This document shows positions 53,252 through 62,531 of a DNA stretch of 64,000 nucleotides, piece after piece. Source of the DNA: Bovifimicola ammoniilytica. GTDB lineage: Bacteria; Bacillota; Clostridia; Lachnospirales; Lachnospiraceae. The notes beneath the pieces are model-generated. The model was not told the DNA's origin and ran no database searches. It was given only the letters and a program-made list of their open reading frames with translations. The position numbers and the translations under genes were made by a program. The stretch's first letter is position 1. The number at the start of each line of letters is the position of its first letter. The stretch spans positions 62,001-126,000 of the forward strand of contig NZ_JAOQJN010000007.1 of assembly GCF_025567085.1 (NCBI RefSeq), in the 5' to 3' direction.

Positions 53252-53408
53252 TTAGAAATTGTATATTAAAATATATTTACACAGCATATGAGAAAATATT
53301 CGTTAGAATATAAGTGGTTGTGAAATAACAACTAGTTATGATATGATTAGAAAACACAAAATAAAAGGCTAAACAGCATATTAAACATATGCAGAAATGA
53401 GGTAGAAA

Positions 53409-55091
53409 ATGGAAAAGAAATATAAGTCAGATATTGAAATTGCACAGGAAGCAACTATGTTACCTATTAAAGAGGTAGCTGCTAAAATCGGTATCGAAGA
53501 AGATGATTTAGAATTATATGGTAAATATAAGGCAAAATTAACAAATGAATATCAGGATAAAATTAAGAATAACAAAGATGGTAAATTAGTTTTAGTTACA
53601 GCTATTAATCCTACACCGGCAGGAGAGGGAAAGACAACTATAACTGTTGGCTTAGGACAGGCATTAAGCAAGTTAAATAAGAAATCAATTATTGCTCTTA
53701 GAGAACCATCACTTGGACCATGTTTTGGTATTAAAGGTGGTGCAGCAGGAGGCGGATATTCACAGGTTGTACCAATGGAGGAGCTAAATCTTCATTTTAC
53801 AGGAGATTTCCATGCGATTACATCGGCTAACAACCTTTTAGCTGCATTATTAGATAACCATATCCAGCAGGGAAATGAGTTAAGAATTGATACAAGACAG
53901 GTTGTATGGAAGAGATGTCTGGATATGAACGACAGAGTATTAAGAAATGTTGTTGTTGGACTTGGTTCTAAAATGGACGGAGTTGTAAGAGAAGACCATT
54001 TCGTAATTACAGTTGCTTCAGAGATAATGGCGATCCTTTGTCTTGCAAATGATATGAATGATTTAAAAGAAAGATTAGGAAAAATAATTGTTGCATATAA
54101 TTATGATGGTGAGCCTGTAACAGCTAAGGATTTAAATGCAATAGGTGCTATGGCAGCATTACTTAAGGATGCAATCAAGCCTAATCTTATCCAGACATTA
54201 GAGCATACACCAGCATTAGTGCATGGCGGACCATTTGCAAATATTGCTCATGGCTGTAATTCAGTAAGAGCTACAAAGACAGCACTTAAGATGGCAGATA
54301 TTGTTGTTACTGAAGCAGGCTTTGGCGCAGACTTAGGTGCAGAAAAATTCTTTGATATTAAGTGCAGAATGTCAGGATTAAAACCTGATGCAGTGGTATT
54401 AGTAGCAACTGTAAGAGCATTAAAATATAATGGTGGTGTTCCTAAAACAGAGCTTAATAATGAGAATTTAGAGGCTCTTGAAAAAGGTATTGTTAATCTT
54501 GAGAAGCATATTGAGAACTTACAACAGTATAAAGTACCTATCGTAGTTACACTTAATTCATTTGTGACTGATACTGAGGCTGAATATGCATTTGTAAAGA
54601 AATTCTGCGAGGACAGAGGTTGCGAATTCGCCTTAGCAAAAGTATGGGAAAATGGTGGAGACGGTGGAATTGAATTAGCTAACAAGGTTATAGAAACATT
54701 AGAGAAAAAAGAAAGCAAATTCGAAGTATTATATCCGGATGAAATGTCTCTTGAAGATAAGATTAAGACAATAGCAACAAAGATTTACGGTGCAGATGAT
54801 GTTACATATTCACCAGCAGCTAAGAAAGCACTTGCTAAGATAACAGAGATGGGCTTTGGAAATCTTCCGGTATGTATGGCCAAGAATCAGTACTCATTAT
54901 CCGATGACCAGACTAAGCTTGGACGACCAACAGGCTTTAATGTAAATATCAGAGAAGTATATGTATCAGCAGGTGCAGGTTTCGTAGTTGCTATTACAGG
55001 TGCGATAATGACAATGCCTGGATTACCAAAGAAACCGGCTGCATTTAATATAGATGTGAATAATGAAGGCGTAATTGAGGGATTATTTTAA
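53409..55091 (+). CDS. fhs: Formate-tetrahydrofolate ligase
   Basis: A 560-residue cytosolic enzyme making 10-formyl-THF from formate, THF and ATP. Full length for the family, with the P-loop PTPAGEGKTTITVGLG, REPSLGPCFGIKGGAAGGGYSQV and ALVHGGPFANIAHGCNS. Together with FolD encoded nearby it links formate to methylene-THF and purine and formyl-Met synthesis. A GCATAT/ATATGC hairpin ends directly before AGAAATGAGG, which serves as its ribosome binding site, the hairpin-RBS pattern seen at dapF and murE. No THF riboswitch was recognised. Confidence 0.97.
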   Translation: MEKKYKSDIEIAQEATMLPIKEVAAKIGIEEDDLELYGKYKAKLTNEYQDKIKNNKDGKLVLVTAINPTPAGEGKTTITVGLGQALSKLNKKSIIALREPSLGPCFGIKGGAAGGGYSQVVPMEELNLHFTGDFHAITSANNLLAALLDNHIQQGNELRIDTRQVVWKRCLDMNDRVLRNVVVGLGSKMDGVVREDHFVITVASEIMAILCLANDMNDLKERLGKIIVAYNYDGEPVTAKDLNAIGAMAALLKDAIKPNLIQTLEHTPALVHGGPFANIAHGCNSVRATKTALKMADIVVTEAGFGADLGAEKFFDIKCRMSGLKPDAVVLVATVRALKYNGGVPKTELNNENLEALEKGIVNLEKHIENLQQYKVPIVVTLNSFVTDTEAEYAFVKKFCEDRGCEFALAKVWENGGDGGIELANKVIETLEKKESKFEVLYPDEMSLEDKIKTIATKIYGADDVTYSPAAKKALAKITEMGFGNLPVCMAKNQYSLSDDQTKLGRPTGFNVNIREVYVSAGAGFVVAITGAIMTMPGLPKKPAAFNIDVNNEGVIEGLF

Positions 55092-55097
55092 AGAAAT

Positions 55098-55246
55098 GTG
55101 AATAGTGCGAAAAATAATGCTGATGCGATTATTTTTTGCACCGCTAAATGTGTCGCAGGCGTCATATTTAGTTTTTATCGCAGGGCTGAATTTGAGATTA
55201 AGCTTGCGATTCCTCCGACGTAAACGTCTGCGGAATGGAGAATATT
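55098..55246 (+). repeat. Multi-hairpin leader repeat, copy 2 (dapF)
   Basis: Four hairpins: GTGCGAAAAATAA / TTATTTTTTGCAC, CTAAAT/ATTTAG, ATCGCA/TGCGAT, and a last one around GACGTAAACGTC closed by ATTCC/GGAAT. The 3' arm GGAAT is part of GGAATGGAG, the dapF ribosome binding site. A 41-codon frame from GTG 55098 crosses it and shares KNNADAIIF with copy 1. Confidence 0.65.
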
Positions 55247-56092
55247 ATGAAGTTAAAATTTTCTAAAATGCATGGAACAGGAAATGATTATGTATATGTG
55301 AATGGTTTTACAGAGAAGTTAGATAATCCATCAGAAACAGCAATAAAGCTAAGTGACAGACATTTTGCAATTGGAAGCGATGGACTTATAATCGTAGCAC
55401 CATCTGAAGTTGCAGATGTAAGAATGATTATGTTTAACTCAGACGGTTCAGAGGGTAAAATGTGTGGAAATGGTATTAGATGTGTTGCAAAGTATGCTTA
55501 TGACCATAATCTTACAGATAAGAAAGAGATGACGATAGAGACGGCTTCTGGAATTAAGACAATTAAGGTAACTGTTGATGAGAATAACAAGGTCGAATAT
55601 GCAGAAGTTAATATGGGTAAGGCAATATTAAAACCGGCTGATATTCCTATGAAGACAGAGGGAGATTCATTTATTGCAAAGGAAGTGACAGTAAATGGCA
55701 CTACATATGTTGCGACTGCAGTATCTATGGGAAATCCACATATGGTAATATTCACACATGGAATTGATGAACTTAATTTAGATGAAATAGGACCATATTT
55801 TGAAAATCAGGAGTTATTCCCTGAAAAGGTGAATACAGAATTTGTTGAAGTAATAGATGACCATAACTTCAAGATGAGAGTGTATGAAAGAGGCACAGGC
55901 GAGACAATGTCCTGCGGAACAGGAACGTGTGCGGTAACAGTAGCAGCAGTCTTAAATGGTTTTGCTAAATATGGTGAAGAACTTAATATCCATATCAGAG
56001 GCGGTGAATTAAAAGACACTTACTATGAAGATGGTACTGTAATTATGAAAGGTAAGGCAACTCACGTATTTGATGGTGAAATAGAAATATAA
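55247..56092 (+). CDS. dapF: Diaminopimelate epimerase
   Basis: A 281-residue enzyme converting LL- to meso-diaminopimelate for peptidoglycan and lysine. The two catalytic Cys are in CGNGIRCVAKY and SCGTGTCAV; the start MHGTGNDYVYVNGF and the end are normal. An ATG at 55235 lies inside the ribosome-binding module, so 55247 is taken. murE, which would attach the product to the wall precursor, follows after 160 bases. The repeat element upstream may influence translation. Confidence 0.95.
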   Translation: MKLKFSKMHGTGNDYVYVNGFTEKLDNPSETAIKLSDRHFAIGSDGLIIVAPSEVADVRMIMFNSDGSEGKMCGNGIRCVAKYAYDHNLTDKKEMTIETASGIKTIKVTVDENNKVEYAEVNMGKAILKPADIPMKTEGDSFIAKEVTVNGTTYVATAVSMGNPHMVIFTHGIDELNLDEIGPYFENQELFPEKVNTEFVEVIDDHNFKMRVYERGTGETMSCGTGTCAVTVAAVLNGFAKYGEELNIHIRGGELKDTYYEDGTVIMKGKATHVFDGEIEI

Positions 56093-56095
56093 TAT

Positions 56096-56156
56096 GATGC
56101 CAGGGTGTAACACGGAACAATTCGTAGGCATCAAATATCGGGGCTTATGCCACGAA
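56096..56156 (+). other. Alternative hairpins between dapF and murE
   Basis: GGCATC (56127-56132) can pair with GATGCC at 56096-56101, or, within TTCGTAGGCAT, with ATGCCACGAA at 56147-56156. The two structures exclude each other, as in attenuators. No T-run follows. A chance overlap cannot be ruled out. Confidence 0.35.
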
Positions 56157-56254
56157 AATCATAATATAGAAATATAATATATAAGTGGATAATTGATTGG
56201 CGGTACATCATTTATTCTGAAAATATAAAATATACCGCAGAAATGAGAGTGCAT

Positions 56255-57748
56255 ATGAAATTATCAGAATGTTTAGTTAACTTAGATTATGAATGTCTAA
56301 AAGGTAATGTTGATAATGTAATTAATGATGTTGTATATGATTCCAGAAAAGCAAATGCAGACAATGCATTTATATGTATTGTTGGTGCTGTAACTGATGG
56401 ACATAAGTATATTAGTGCAACACTAGATAAAGGCTGTAAAGTATTCGTGGTAGAAAAAGATATGAATGATTTACCGGAACTTACAGACAGAGATGTAACT
56501 GTTATTAAAGTTAAAGATACGAGAATAGCTTTATCATATATGTCGGCAGCAATATTTGATTATCCAGCTAAGAAACTAAAGACAGTCGGAATTACAGGAA
56601 CAAAAGGCAAGACAACAACAACGTTTATGGTAAGAACCATATTAGAGCATCATGGATTAAAGGTAGGTATTATCGGAACAACTGGTGTATATATGGGCAA
56701 CAAATTCTTTGAGATTCACAATACTACGCCTGAATCATATGAGATCCATAAATTCTTCAATATGATGGTAGAAGAAGGTTGTGATGTCTGCGTTATGGAA
56801 GTTTCTTCACAGGCATTAAAACTTAACAGAACAGCAGGAATAGAATTTGATTGTGGTGTATTTACTAATCTTTCGCCTGACCATATCGGGGAAAATGAAC
56901 ATGCTGATTATAATGAATATGTCTATTGTAAGAGCCTTTTATTCAAACAATGTAAGCATGGAATATTTAATATAGATGATAAAGAAGCTGTAAATATGAT
57001 GAAAGAAGCTGTATGTGACAAGCACACATATGGCTTTAGCGAGAATGCAGATTTGCATATTGATAATATTGAATACATTGTAAGACCGGGATTTATTGGA
57101 ATAGGCTTTGATGCACATGGAGTAGTTAATGAGCATTTCGAAGTTAATACTCCGGGTAAATTTTCAGCATATAATGCAATGTCAGCTATTATGGTATCAG
57201 AGATATTTGGCGTGAACAGTGAAGATATTAAGGCTGGTTTATTAAATACATTTGTTAAGGGAAGAGTAGAATCAGTAAAGATTTCTGACAGATTTACATT
57301 ATTAATTGACTATGCACATAATGCTATGAGTATGGAAAGCCTTCTTACAACAATAAGAGCGTATAATCCTAAACGTATTGTAAGTCTGTTTGGCTGTGGT
57401 GGTAACCGTTCGAAATTAAGAAGATATGAAATGGGAGAAATATCAGGTAAATATGCAGATTTATCGATTATAACAGCCGATAATTCCAGATTTGAAAATG
57501 TTTTAGATATTATCGAGGATATCAAAGTCGGAATTAATAAGACTGATGGCAAATATATTGTAATACCTGACAGAAAAGAAGCAATAAGATACAGCATTGA
57601 AAATGCAATAGACGGAGATATAGTTCTTCTGCTTGGAAAAGGACATGAGGATTATCAGGAGATTGAGGGTGTAAGATACCCTTTTGATGAAAGAGTAATT
57701 ATTAAAGAGATACTTGAAGATTTAGAGAAAGAAGGTAAGAAGATATAA
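56255..57748 (+). CDS. murE: UDP-MurNAc-tripeptide synthetase MurE
   Basis: A 497-residue Mur ligase, adding the third stem-peptide residue to UDP-MurNAc-L-Ala-D-Glu with ATP. P-loop GITGTKGKTTTT (about 112-122), NTTPESYEIHKF and LLGKGHEDYQ are present. At the substrate motif it reads DNSR: the Arg that marks diaminopimelate-adding enzymes (usual DNPR) is kept but Pro is Ser. A nearby dapF supports DAP. The start follows a GCGGTA/TACCGC hairpin and AGAAATGAGAG; an ATG at 56243 is in the module. It overlaps folD by one base. Confidence 0.9.
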   Translation: MKLSECLVNLDYECLKGNVDNVINDVVYDSRKANADNAFICIVGAVTDGHKYISATLDKGCKVFVVEKDMNDLPELTDRDVTVIKVKDTRIALSYMSAAIFDYPAKKLKTVGITGTKGKTTTTFMVRTILEHHGLKVGIIGTTGVYMGNKFFEIHNTTPESYEIHKFFNMMVEEGCDVCVMEVSSQALKLNRTAGIEFDCGVFTNLSPDHIGENEHADYNEYVYCKSLLFKQCKHGIFNIDDKEAVNMMKEAVCDKHTYGFSENADLHIDNIEYIVRPGFIGIGFDAHGVVNEHFEVNTPGKFSAYNAMSAIMVSEIFGVNSEDIKAGLLNTFVKGRVESVKISDRFTLLIDYAHNAMSMESLLTTIRAYNPKRIVSLFGCGGNRSKLRRYEMGEISGKYADLSIITADNSRFENVLDIIEDIKVGINKTDGKYIVIPDRKEAIRYSIENAIDGDIVLLLGKGHEDYQEIEGVRYPFDERVIIKEILEDLEKEGKKI

Positions 57749-58593
57749 TGGCACAGATAATTGATGGTAAAAAGATTTCTAAAGAATTAAAAGATGAATT
57801 AAAAGAGAAAGTCGCTAAGTATAAAGAAGAAGGCGTTGAGATAACTTTAGCAGTTATTCAGGTTGGCAATGATAAAGCAAGCAGCGTATATGTTGGAAAT
57901 AAGAAGAAAGCCTGTGAATACATAGGAATTAAATCTTTATCTTATGAATTAGAGGAAAGCACTACTGAAGAAGAATTGTTAAATCTTATTAAAGAACTTA
58001 ACAATCGTAAGGATGTCAACGGAATCTTAGTCCAGTTACCACTTCCAAAGCATATTAATGAAGATAAGGTTATAGAAACTATTGATGCCAAAAAAGATGT
58101 TGACGGTTTCCACCCAATGAGTGTCGGTGCATTATCTATTGGTAAAAAAGGCTTTATATCATGCACACCTTATGGAATTATTGAATTATTAAAGAGAAGT
58201 AATATAGATATAGATGGTAAGGAATGTGTAGTAATAGGAAGAAGTAATATTGTAGGAAAGCCTATGTCAATGTTACTCTTAAGAGAAAATGCTACAGTTA
58301 CGGTTGCACATTCACATACAAAGAATCTTAAAGAAGTAGCTAAGAGAGCAGACATATTAGTTGTGGCAATAGGTAAACCCCAGTTTATTAATTCAGAATA
58401 TGTAAAAGAGGGTGCAGTTGTTATAGACGTTGGTATCCACAGAGATGAGAATAACAAGTTATGCGGTGATGTGGATTATGAAGATGTATTTCCACACGCA
58501 AGTGCAATTACACCGGTTCCGGGTGGAGTTGGTCCTATGACAATTGCAATGCTTATGAAGAATTGTGTAAATGCAGTAGAGATACAGAAATAA
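57748..58593 (+). CDS. folD: Methylene-THF dehydrogenase/cyclohydrolase
   Basis: A 281-residue bifunctional enzyme interconverting methylene-, methenyl- and 10-formyl-THF. Motifs: YVGNKKKACEYIGI (active-site Tyr and Lys), GILVQLPLPKHI, KDVDGFHPMSVG, VVIGRSNIVGKPMSMLL, and PVPGGVGPMTIAML. Full length. Its start overlaps the murE stop (TAATG), an operon coupling wall and one-carbon genes. It pairs with fhs upstream and supplies formyl-THF for fmt. Confidence 0.96.
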   Translation: MAQIIDGKKISKELKDELKEKVAKYKEEGVEITLAVIQVGNDKASSVYVGNKKKACEYIGIKSLSYELEESTTEEELLNLIKELNNRKDVNGILVQLPLPKHINEDKVIETIDAKKDVDGFHPMSVGALSIGKKGFISCTPYGIIELLKRSNIDIDGKECVVIGRSNIVGKPMSMLLLRENATVTVAHSHTKNLKEVAKRADILVVAIGKPQFINSEYVKEGAVVIDVGIHRDENNKLCGDVDYEDVFPHASAITPVPGGVGPMTIAMLMKNCVNAVEIQK

Positions 58594-58596
58594 AGC

Positions 58597-58759
58597 AATA
58601 ATGCGGAATGGAGAAAGTTTGAAAAATAATGCCGATGCAGATATTTTTCAAACAGCTATTTGTGCCGTAGACGTCACAAAGTAGCCATTATCGCAGGGCA
58701 AAATTTGAGATTTTGCCCGCGATTCCTTCGACGTAAACGTCTACGGAATGGAGAAGAAT
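58597..58759 (+). repeat. Multi-hairpin leader repeat, copy 3 (priA)
   Basis: Hairpins: GTTTGAAAAATA/TATTTTTCAAAC, AGCTA-type arms, ATCGCAGGGCAAAAT/ATTTTGCCCGCGAT, and one around GACGTAAACGTC closed by TTCC/GGAA. GGAATGGAGAA occurs at both ends (58606 and 58746), as if the element had inserted between a ribosome binding site and its start codon. A 21-codon frame from TTG 58619, five bases after GGAG, encodes KNNADADIF. Confidence 0.65.
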
Positions 58760-61003
58760 GTGAAATTTGCTAATATTGTTGTGGATATTTCACATGAAAA
58801 ACTTGATAAAACATTTCAATATATCATACCGGATAATCTGACTGATAAGATAATGATAGGTTCTCAGGTTGAAATACCATTTGGTAAAGGTAACAGGGTT
58901 ATTAGTGGCTATGTATTAGAGATAACGGATACAGCATTATATGATGTTGAGAAGTTAAAAGCTGTAATCGGAATTAAAAAGGGCAGTCTTAAAGTAGAAT
59001 CACAGCTTATTGCTCTGGCGTGGTTTATTAAGGAACGCTATGGCTCGACAATGAATAAGGCACTTAAAACAGTTATACCAATTAAGCAAACCGTAAAAAG
59101 CCTTGAGAAGAAATATATAAAACTTAAGGTTAGTAAGGCAGAGGCACTTGAGTTATATGCTAAATACAGTGGAATGAAAAATACTGTGGCAAGGGCTACA
59201 GTCATTAAAGAACTCACTGAAAATTCCATTATTTCTTATGAAATTGTAACAGACAAGCTTAAAGTTTCAGATGCGGTTTTGAAGAATCTTGAGAAGTCAG
59301 GGATAATTGAGATAATTCGTGATACATTTTATAGAAATCCTGTAGAAGATTATGGTGAGCAGAATTATAATATCGAATTAAATGACAAGCAGAGAGAAAT
59401 TGCAGACAGCATAAAAGCTGATATAAATGCAGGTAATAATAATACACATCTTATATTTGGAGTTACCGGAAGCGGAAAAACAGAAGTATATATGGATATT
59501 ATAGAGAATGTCATCAATAGAGATAAAGAAGCTATTGTACTTATTCCTGAAATTGCGCTTACTTATCAGACAATTAAAAGATTCTATAAGAAATTTGGTA
59601 ACAAGGTATCAATTATTAACTCTAAATTATCGGCAGGTGAAAAGTTCGATCAGTTTGAGCGGGCAAAGAACGGTGAAGTTAAGATTATGATTGGCCCAAG
59701 GTCTGCGCTGTTTACACCGTTTAGAAATCTCGGACTTATTGTTATAGATGAGGAACACGAAAGTGCATACAAAAGCGACCAGGTTCCTAAATATCATGCA
59801 AGAGATGTTGCAATTGAAAGAGGAAGAATTGCTAATGCAACAGTAATATTAGGCTCGGCAACACCATCAGTTAATACATTTTATAAGGCATTATCAGGCG
59901 AATATGTTTTGCACAGACTTGATAAAAGAGCAAATAATAAGAAATTACCGGATGTTCATATAGTAGATTTGAGAAAAGAATTAGAATTTGGAAACAGAGA
60001 TATTCTTAGTATTAAGTTAAAAGAACTGATTGTAGACAGGTTAGCGAAAAAGGAACAGATAATTTTATTTATTAACAGACGAGGCTATTCATCTTTCGTA
60101 TCATGTCGTTCCTGTGGCAAATCGATAAAATGCCCACATTGTGATGTTACATTGACACTTCATAAATATAGAGGTGGCGTTGATAAACTTAAATGTCACT
60201 ATTGCGGGTATTCAATACCGATGCCCAAGGTATGTCCTGTATGCTCTTCTAAATATATAGGAAGGTTTGGAATTGGTACTGAGCAGGTCGAGGAAAGAAT
60301 TAATGAAACATTTCCTATGGCAAGAACACTCAGAATGGATATGGATACTACAAAGGGTAAAAAGGACCATGAAAATATTCTGTCAGCATTTGCAAATGGA
60401 GAGGCTGATATTTTAGTAGGAACCCAGATGATTGTAAAAGGACATGATTTTCCAAATGTAAGTTTAGTAGGAATTATCGCAGCAGATTTATCGTTATTTT
60501 CATCGGATTATATGGCATCAGAACGGACATTTGAATTGCTTACCCAGGCAGCAGGCAGGGCAGGCAGAGGAGATAAAGACGGAGAAGTTGTGGTACAGAC
60601 TTATAATCCTGAAGAAATGTGTATTCAGATGGCTGTGTCGCAGAATTATGAGGAATTCTACAAAAATGAAATCAGCTATAGAAAGTTGATGGGTTATCCT
60701 CCAGTCTGCAATATGTGTGTGATACTTGTGAGTGATAAAAATGAACAATTAGCACAAGAAGTTGTGGACGATATAGCACATAGAATAGAAAAGAGTAACA
60801 TAGACGGTTTAATGATATTAGGACCATCTAAAGCAATGGTTTCTAAGATAAATGATGTCTACAGAAATGTTATATATATTAAACATACAGATGAAAATGT
60901 AATAATAAAAGTCAAAAATGCAGTACAGAAATATCTTGAAATGGTAACCGAATATAAAGATGTATCGGTACAGTTTGATTACAATCCTATGTCAGGATAT
61001 TAG
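58760..61003 (+). CDS. priA: Primosomal helicase PriA
   Basis: A 747-residue replication-restart helicase. The N-terminal fork-binding domain (about 1-105) precedes the helicase: Walker A GVTGSGKTEVY, DEEH box IDEEHESAYKS, GSATPS. A zinc region with eight Cys (CRSCGKSIKCPHC ... CHYC ... CPVC) lies inside, then QAAGRAGRG. It reloads the replisome at stalled forks. GTG 58760, six bases after GGAG, gives the usual start KFANIVVDISHEKLDKTF; the ATG at 58748 lies in the binding site. First of the priA-def-fmt-rsmB cluster. Confidence 0.95.
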   Translation: MKFANIVVDISHEKLDKTFQYIIPDNLTDKIMIGSQVEIPFGKGNRVISGYVLEITDTALYDVEKLKAVIGIKKGSLKVESQLIALAWFIKERYGSTMNKALKTVIPIKQTVKSLEKKYIKLKVSKAEALELYAKYSGMKNTVARATVIKELTENSIISYEIVTDKLKVSDAVLKNLEKSGIIEIIRDTFYRNPVEDYGEQNYNIELNDKQREIADSIKADINAGNNNTHLIFGVTGSGKTEVYMDIIENVINRDKEAIVLIPEIALTYQTIKRFYKKFGNKVSIINSKLSAGEKFDQFERAKNGEVKIMIGPRSALFTPFRNLGLIVIDEEHESAYKSDQVPKYHARDVAIERGRIANATVILGSATPSVNTFYKALSGEYVLHRLDKRANNKKLPDVHIVDLRKELEFGNRDILSIKLKELIVDRLAKKEQIILFINRRGYSSFVSCRSCGKSIKCPHCDVTLTLHKYRGGVDKLKCHYCGYSIPMPKVCPVCSSKYIGRFGIGTEQVEERINETFPMARTLRMDMDTTKGKKDHENILSAFANGEADILVGTQMIVKGHDFPNVSLVGIIAADLSLFSSDYMASERTFELLTQAAGRAGRGDKDGEVVVQTYNPEEMCIQMAVSQNYEEFYKNEISYRKLMGYPPVCNMCVILVSDKNEQLAQEVVDDIAHRIEKSNIDGLMILGPSKAMVSKINDVYRNVIYIKHTDENVIIKVKNAVQKYLEMVTEYKDVSVQFDYNPMSGY

Positions 61004-61127
61004 ATTATATAAATTAAAGTGTGATTAGATTATAAGTTATAGAATTACTTTGATTTATGCATTTGATTATATAACGTTATAGATTATGAATTTATAATTA
61101 TAAAAAGAAAAGGAAAAGGTGATAAAA

Positions 61128-61598
61128 ATGGCAATTAGAAATATCAGAACAGTAGGCGATGACGTTCTTAGAAAAGAATGTAAAGAAGTTAAGGTAATGA
61201 ATGAAAGAACTAAAAATCTGATTGATGATATGCTAGAAACAATGTATGAGGCAGACGGCGTAGGCCTTGCAGCACCTCAGGTAGGGGTACTTAAAAGAAT
61301 TGTTGTAATAGATATAGGAGATGGCCCTATTATTCTTATTAATCCTAAGATAGTTGAGACAAGCGGCAGCCAGACAGGTACAGAAGGATGTCTTAGTCTT
61401 CCTGGTAAAGCAGGTACAGTTACAAGACCTAATTATGCGAAAGTGGTTGCTTTAGATGAGGATATGAATGAAATAGAAGTTGAAGGAACTGAACTGTTAG
61501 CAAGAGCGTTATGTCATGAATGTGACCATTTAGATGGCAAGTTATATATTGACCTTGTAGAGGGTGATTTACATGACACAATGGTGGAGGAAGAATAG
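61128..61598 (+). CDS. def: Peptide deformylase
   Basis: A 156-residue metalloenzyme removing the formyl group from nascent proteins. All three motifs are intact: GVGLAAPQ, EGCLSLP (metal Cys) and HECDHLDG (two metal His, catalytic Glu). The ATG at 61128 follows AAGGTG; an upstream GTG at 61119 lies inside that site. fmt starts four bases after the stop, pairing formylation with deformylation. Confidence 0.96.
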   Translation: MAIRNIRTVGDDVLRKECKEVKVMNERTKNLIDDMLETMYEADGVGLAAPQVGVLKRIVVIDIGDGPIILINPKIVETSGSQTGTEGCLSLPGKAGTVTRPNYAKVVALDEDMNEIEVEGTELLARALCHECDHLDGKLYIDLVEGDLHDTMVEEE

Positions 61599-61601
61599 AA
61601 T

Positions 61602-62531
61602 ATGAGAATTGTATTTATGGGAACTCCTGACTTCTCGGTAGGAGCATTAGAGTCAATTATAGCAGCAGGACATACAGTGGAGGCAGTTGTCACACAACCT
61701 GATAAGAAGAAAGGCAGAGGCAATCAGGTACAGTTTACACCTGTTAAGGAAGCAGCATTAAAACATGGTATTACAGTATACCAGCCGGTTAAAGTAAGAG
61801 ATGAAGAATTTGTAAAGATATTAAAAGATATTAATCCCGAAGTTATGGTTGTAGTGGCATTTGGACAGATTGTATCTAAAGAGATTCTTGATATTCCTAA
61901 ATATGGATGTATTAATATACACGCATCGTTATTACCAAAATATCGTGGTTCTGCACCGATACAATGGGCAATAATTAATGGTGACGATAAGACCGGAGTT
62001 ACAACTATGCAGATGAATGAAGGCATAGATACAGGTGACATTTTAGAAGTATCAGAAATTAAGATAGACAGAAAAGAAACAGGAGGAAGTCTGTTTGATA
62101 AATTATCTGAAGTTGGTGCTAAATTAATTGTACAGACTCTAGAAAATGTCGAAAAGGGTACTATTACTCCGATTAAGCAGAACGAAGACGAGGCAAGTCA
62201 CGTTAAGATGCTTAAGAAAGAGTTTGGTAAAATTGACTTTAATAAACCAGCTATAGAAATAGAAAGACTTATAAGAGGACTTAATCCATGGCCAAGTGCA
62301 TATACAAAATTAGATGATAAAACATTAAAGATATGGGATGCAGATGTAATAGATAAAGAATATGACGGAGTCGCAGGTGAAATTGTAGATGTTGATAAGA
62401 ACTGTATATATGTTAAAACAGGTGATAAGACATTAGCAATTAATGAATTGCAGTTAGAAGGCAAAAAGAGAATGGAGACTTCTGCATTTTTACTGGGTTA
62501 TAAAATAGAAAAAGGAGTAACTCTTTTATGA
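61602..62531 (+). CDS. fmt: Methionyl-tRNA formyltransferase
   Basis: A 309-residue enzyme that formylates initiator Met-tRNA using 10-formyl-THF. MRIVFMGTPDFSVG, the catalytic block NIHASLLPKYRGSAPIQWAI and GVTTMQMNEGIDTGDIL are typical; the C-terminal tRNA-binding domain (about 205-309) is complete. RBS GAGG lies in the end of def. It overlaps rsmB by four bases (ATGA), showing strict operon structure. Its donor comes from fhs and folD encoded nearby. Confidence 0.97.
   Translation: MRIVFMGTPDFSVGALESIIAAGHTVEAVVTQPDKKKGRGNQVQFTPVKEAALKHGITVYQPVKVRDEEFVKILKDINPEVMVVVAFGQIVSKEILDIPKYGCINIHASLLPKYRGSAPIQWAIINGDDKTGVTTMQMNEGIDTGDILEVSEIKIDRKETGGSLFDKLSEVGAKLIVQTLENVEKGTITPIKQNEDEASHVKMLKKEFGKIDFNKPAIEIERLIRGLNPWPSAYTKLDDKTLKIWDADVIDKEYDGVAGEIVDVDKNCIYVKTGDKTLAINELQLEGKKRMETSAFLLGYKIEKGVTLL

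Noticed and set aside
53252..53408. THF riboswitch before fhs
   Set aside because: Only short hairpins (GTTGT/ACAAC and GCATAT/ATATGC) are present; the conserved THF-aptamer cores are absent.
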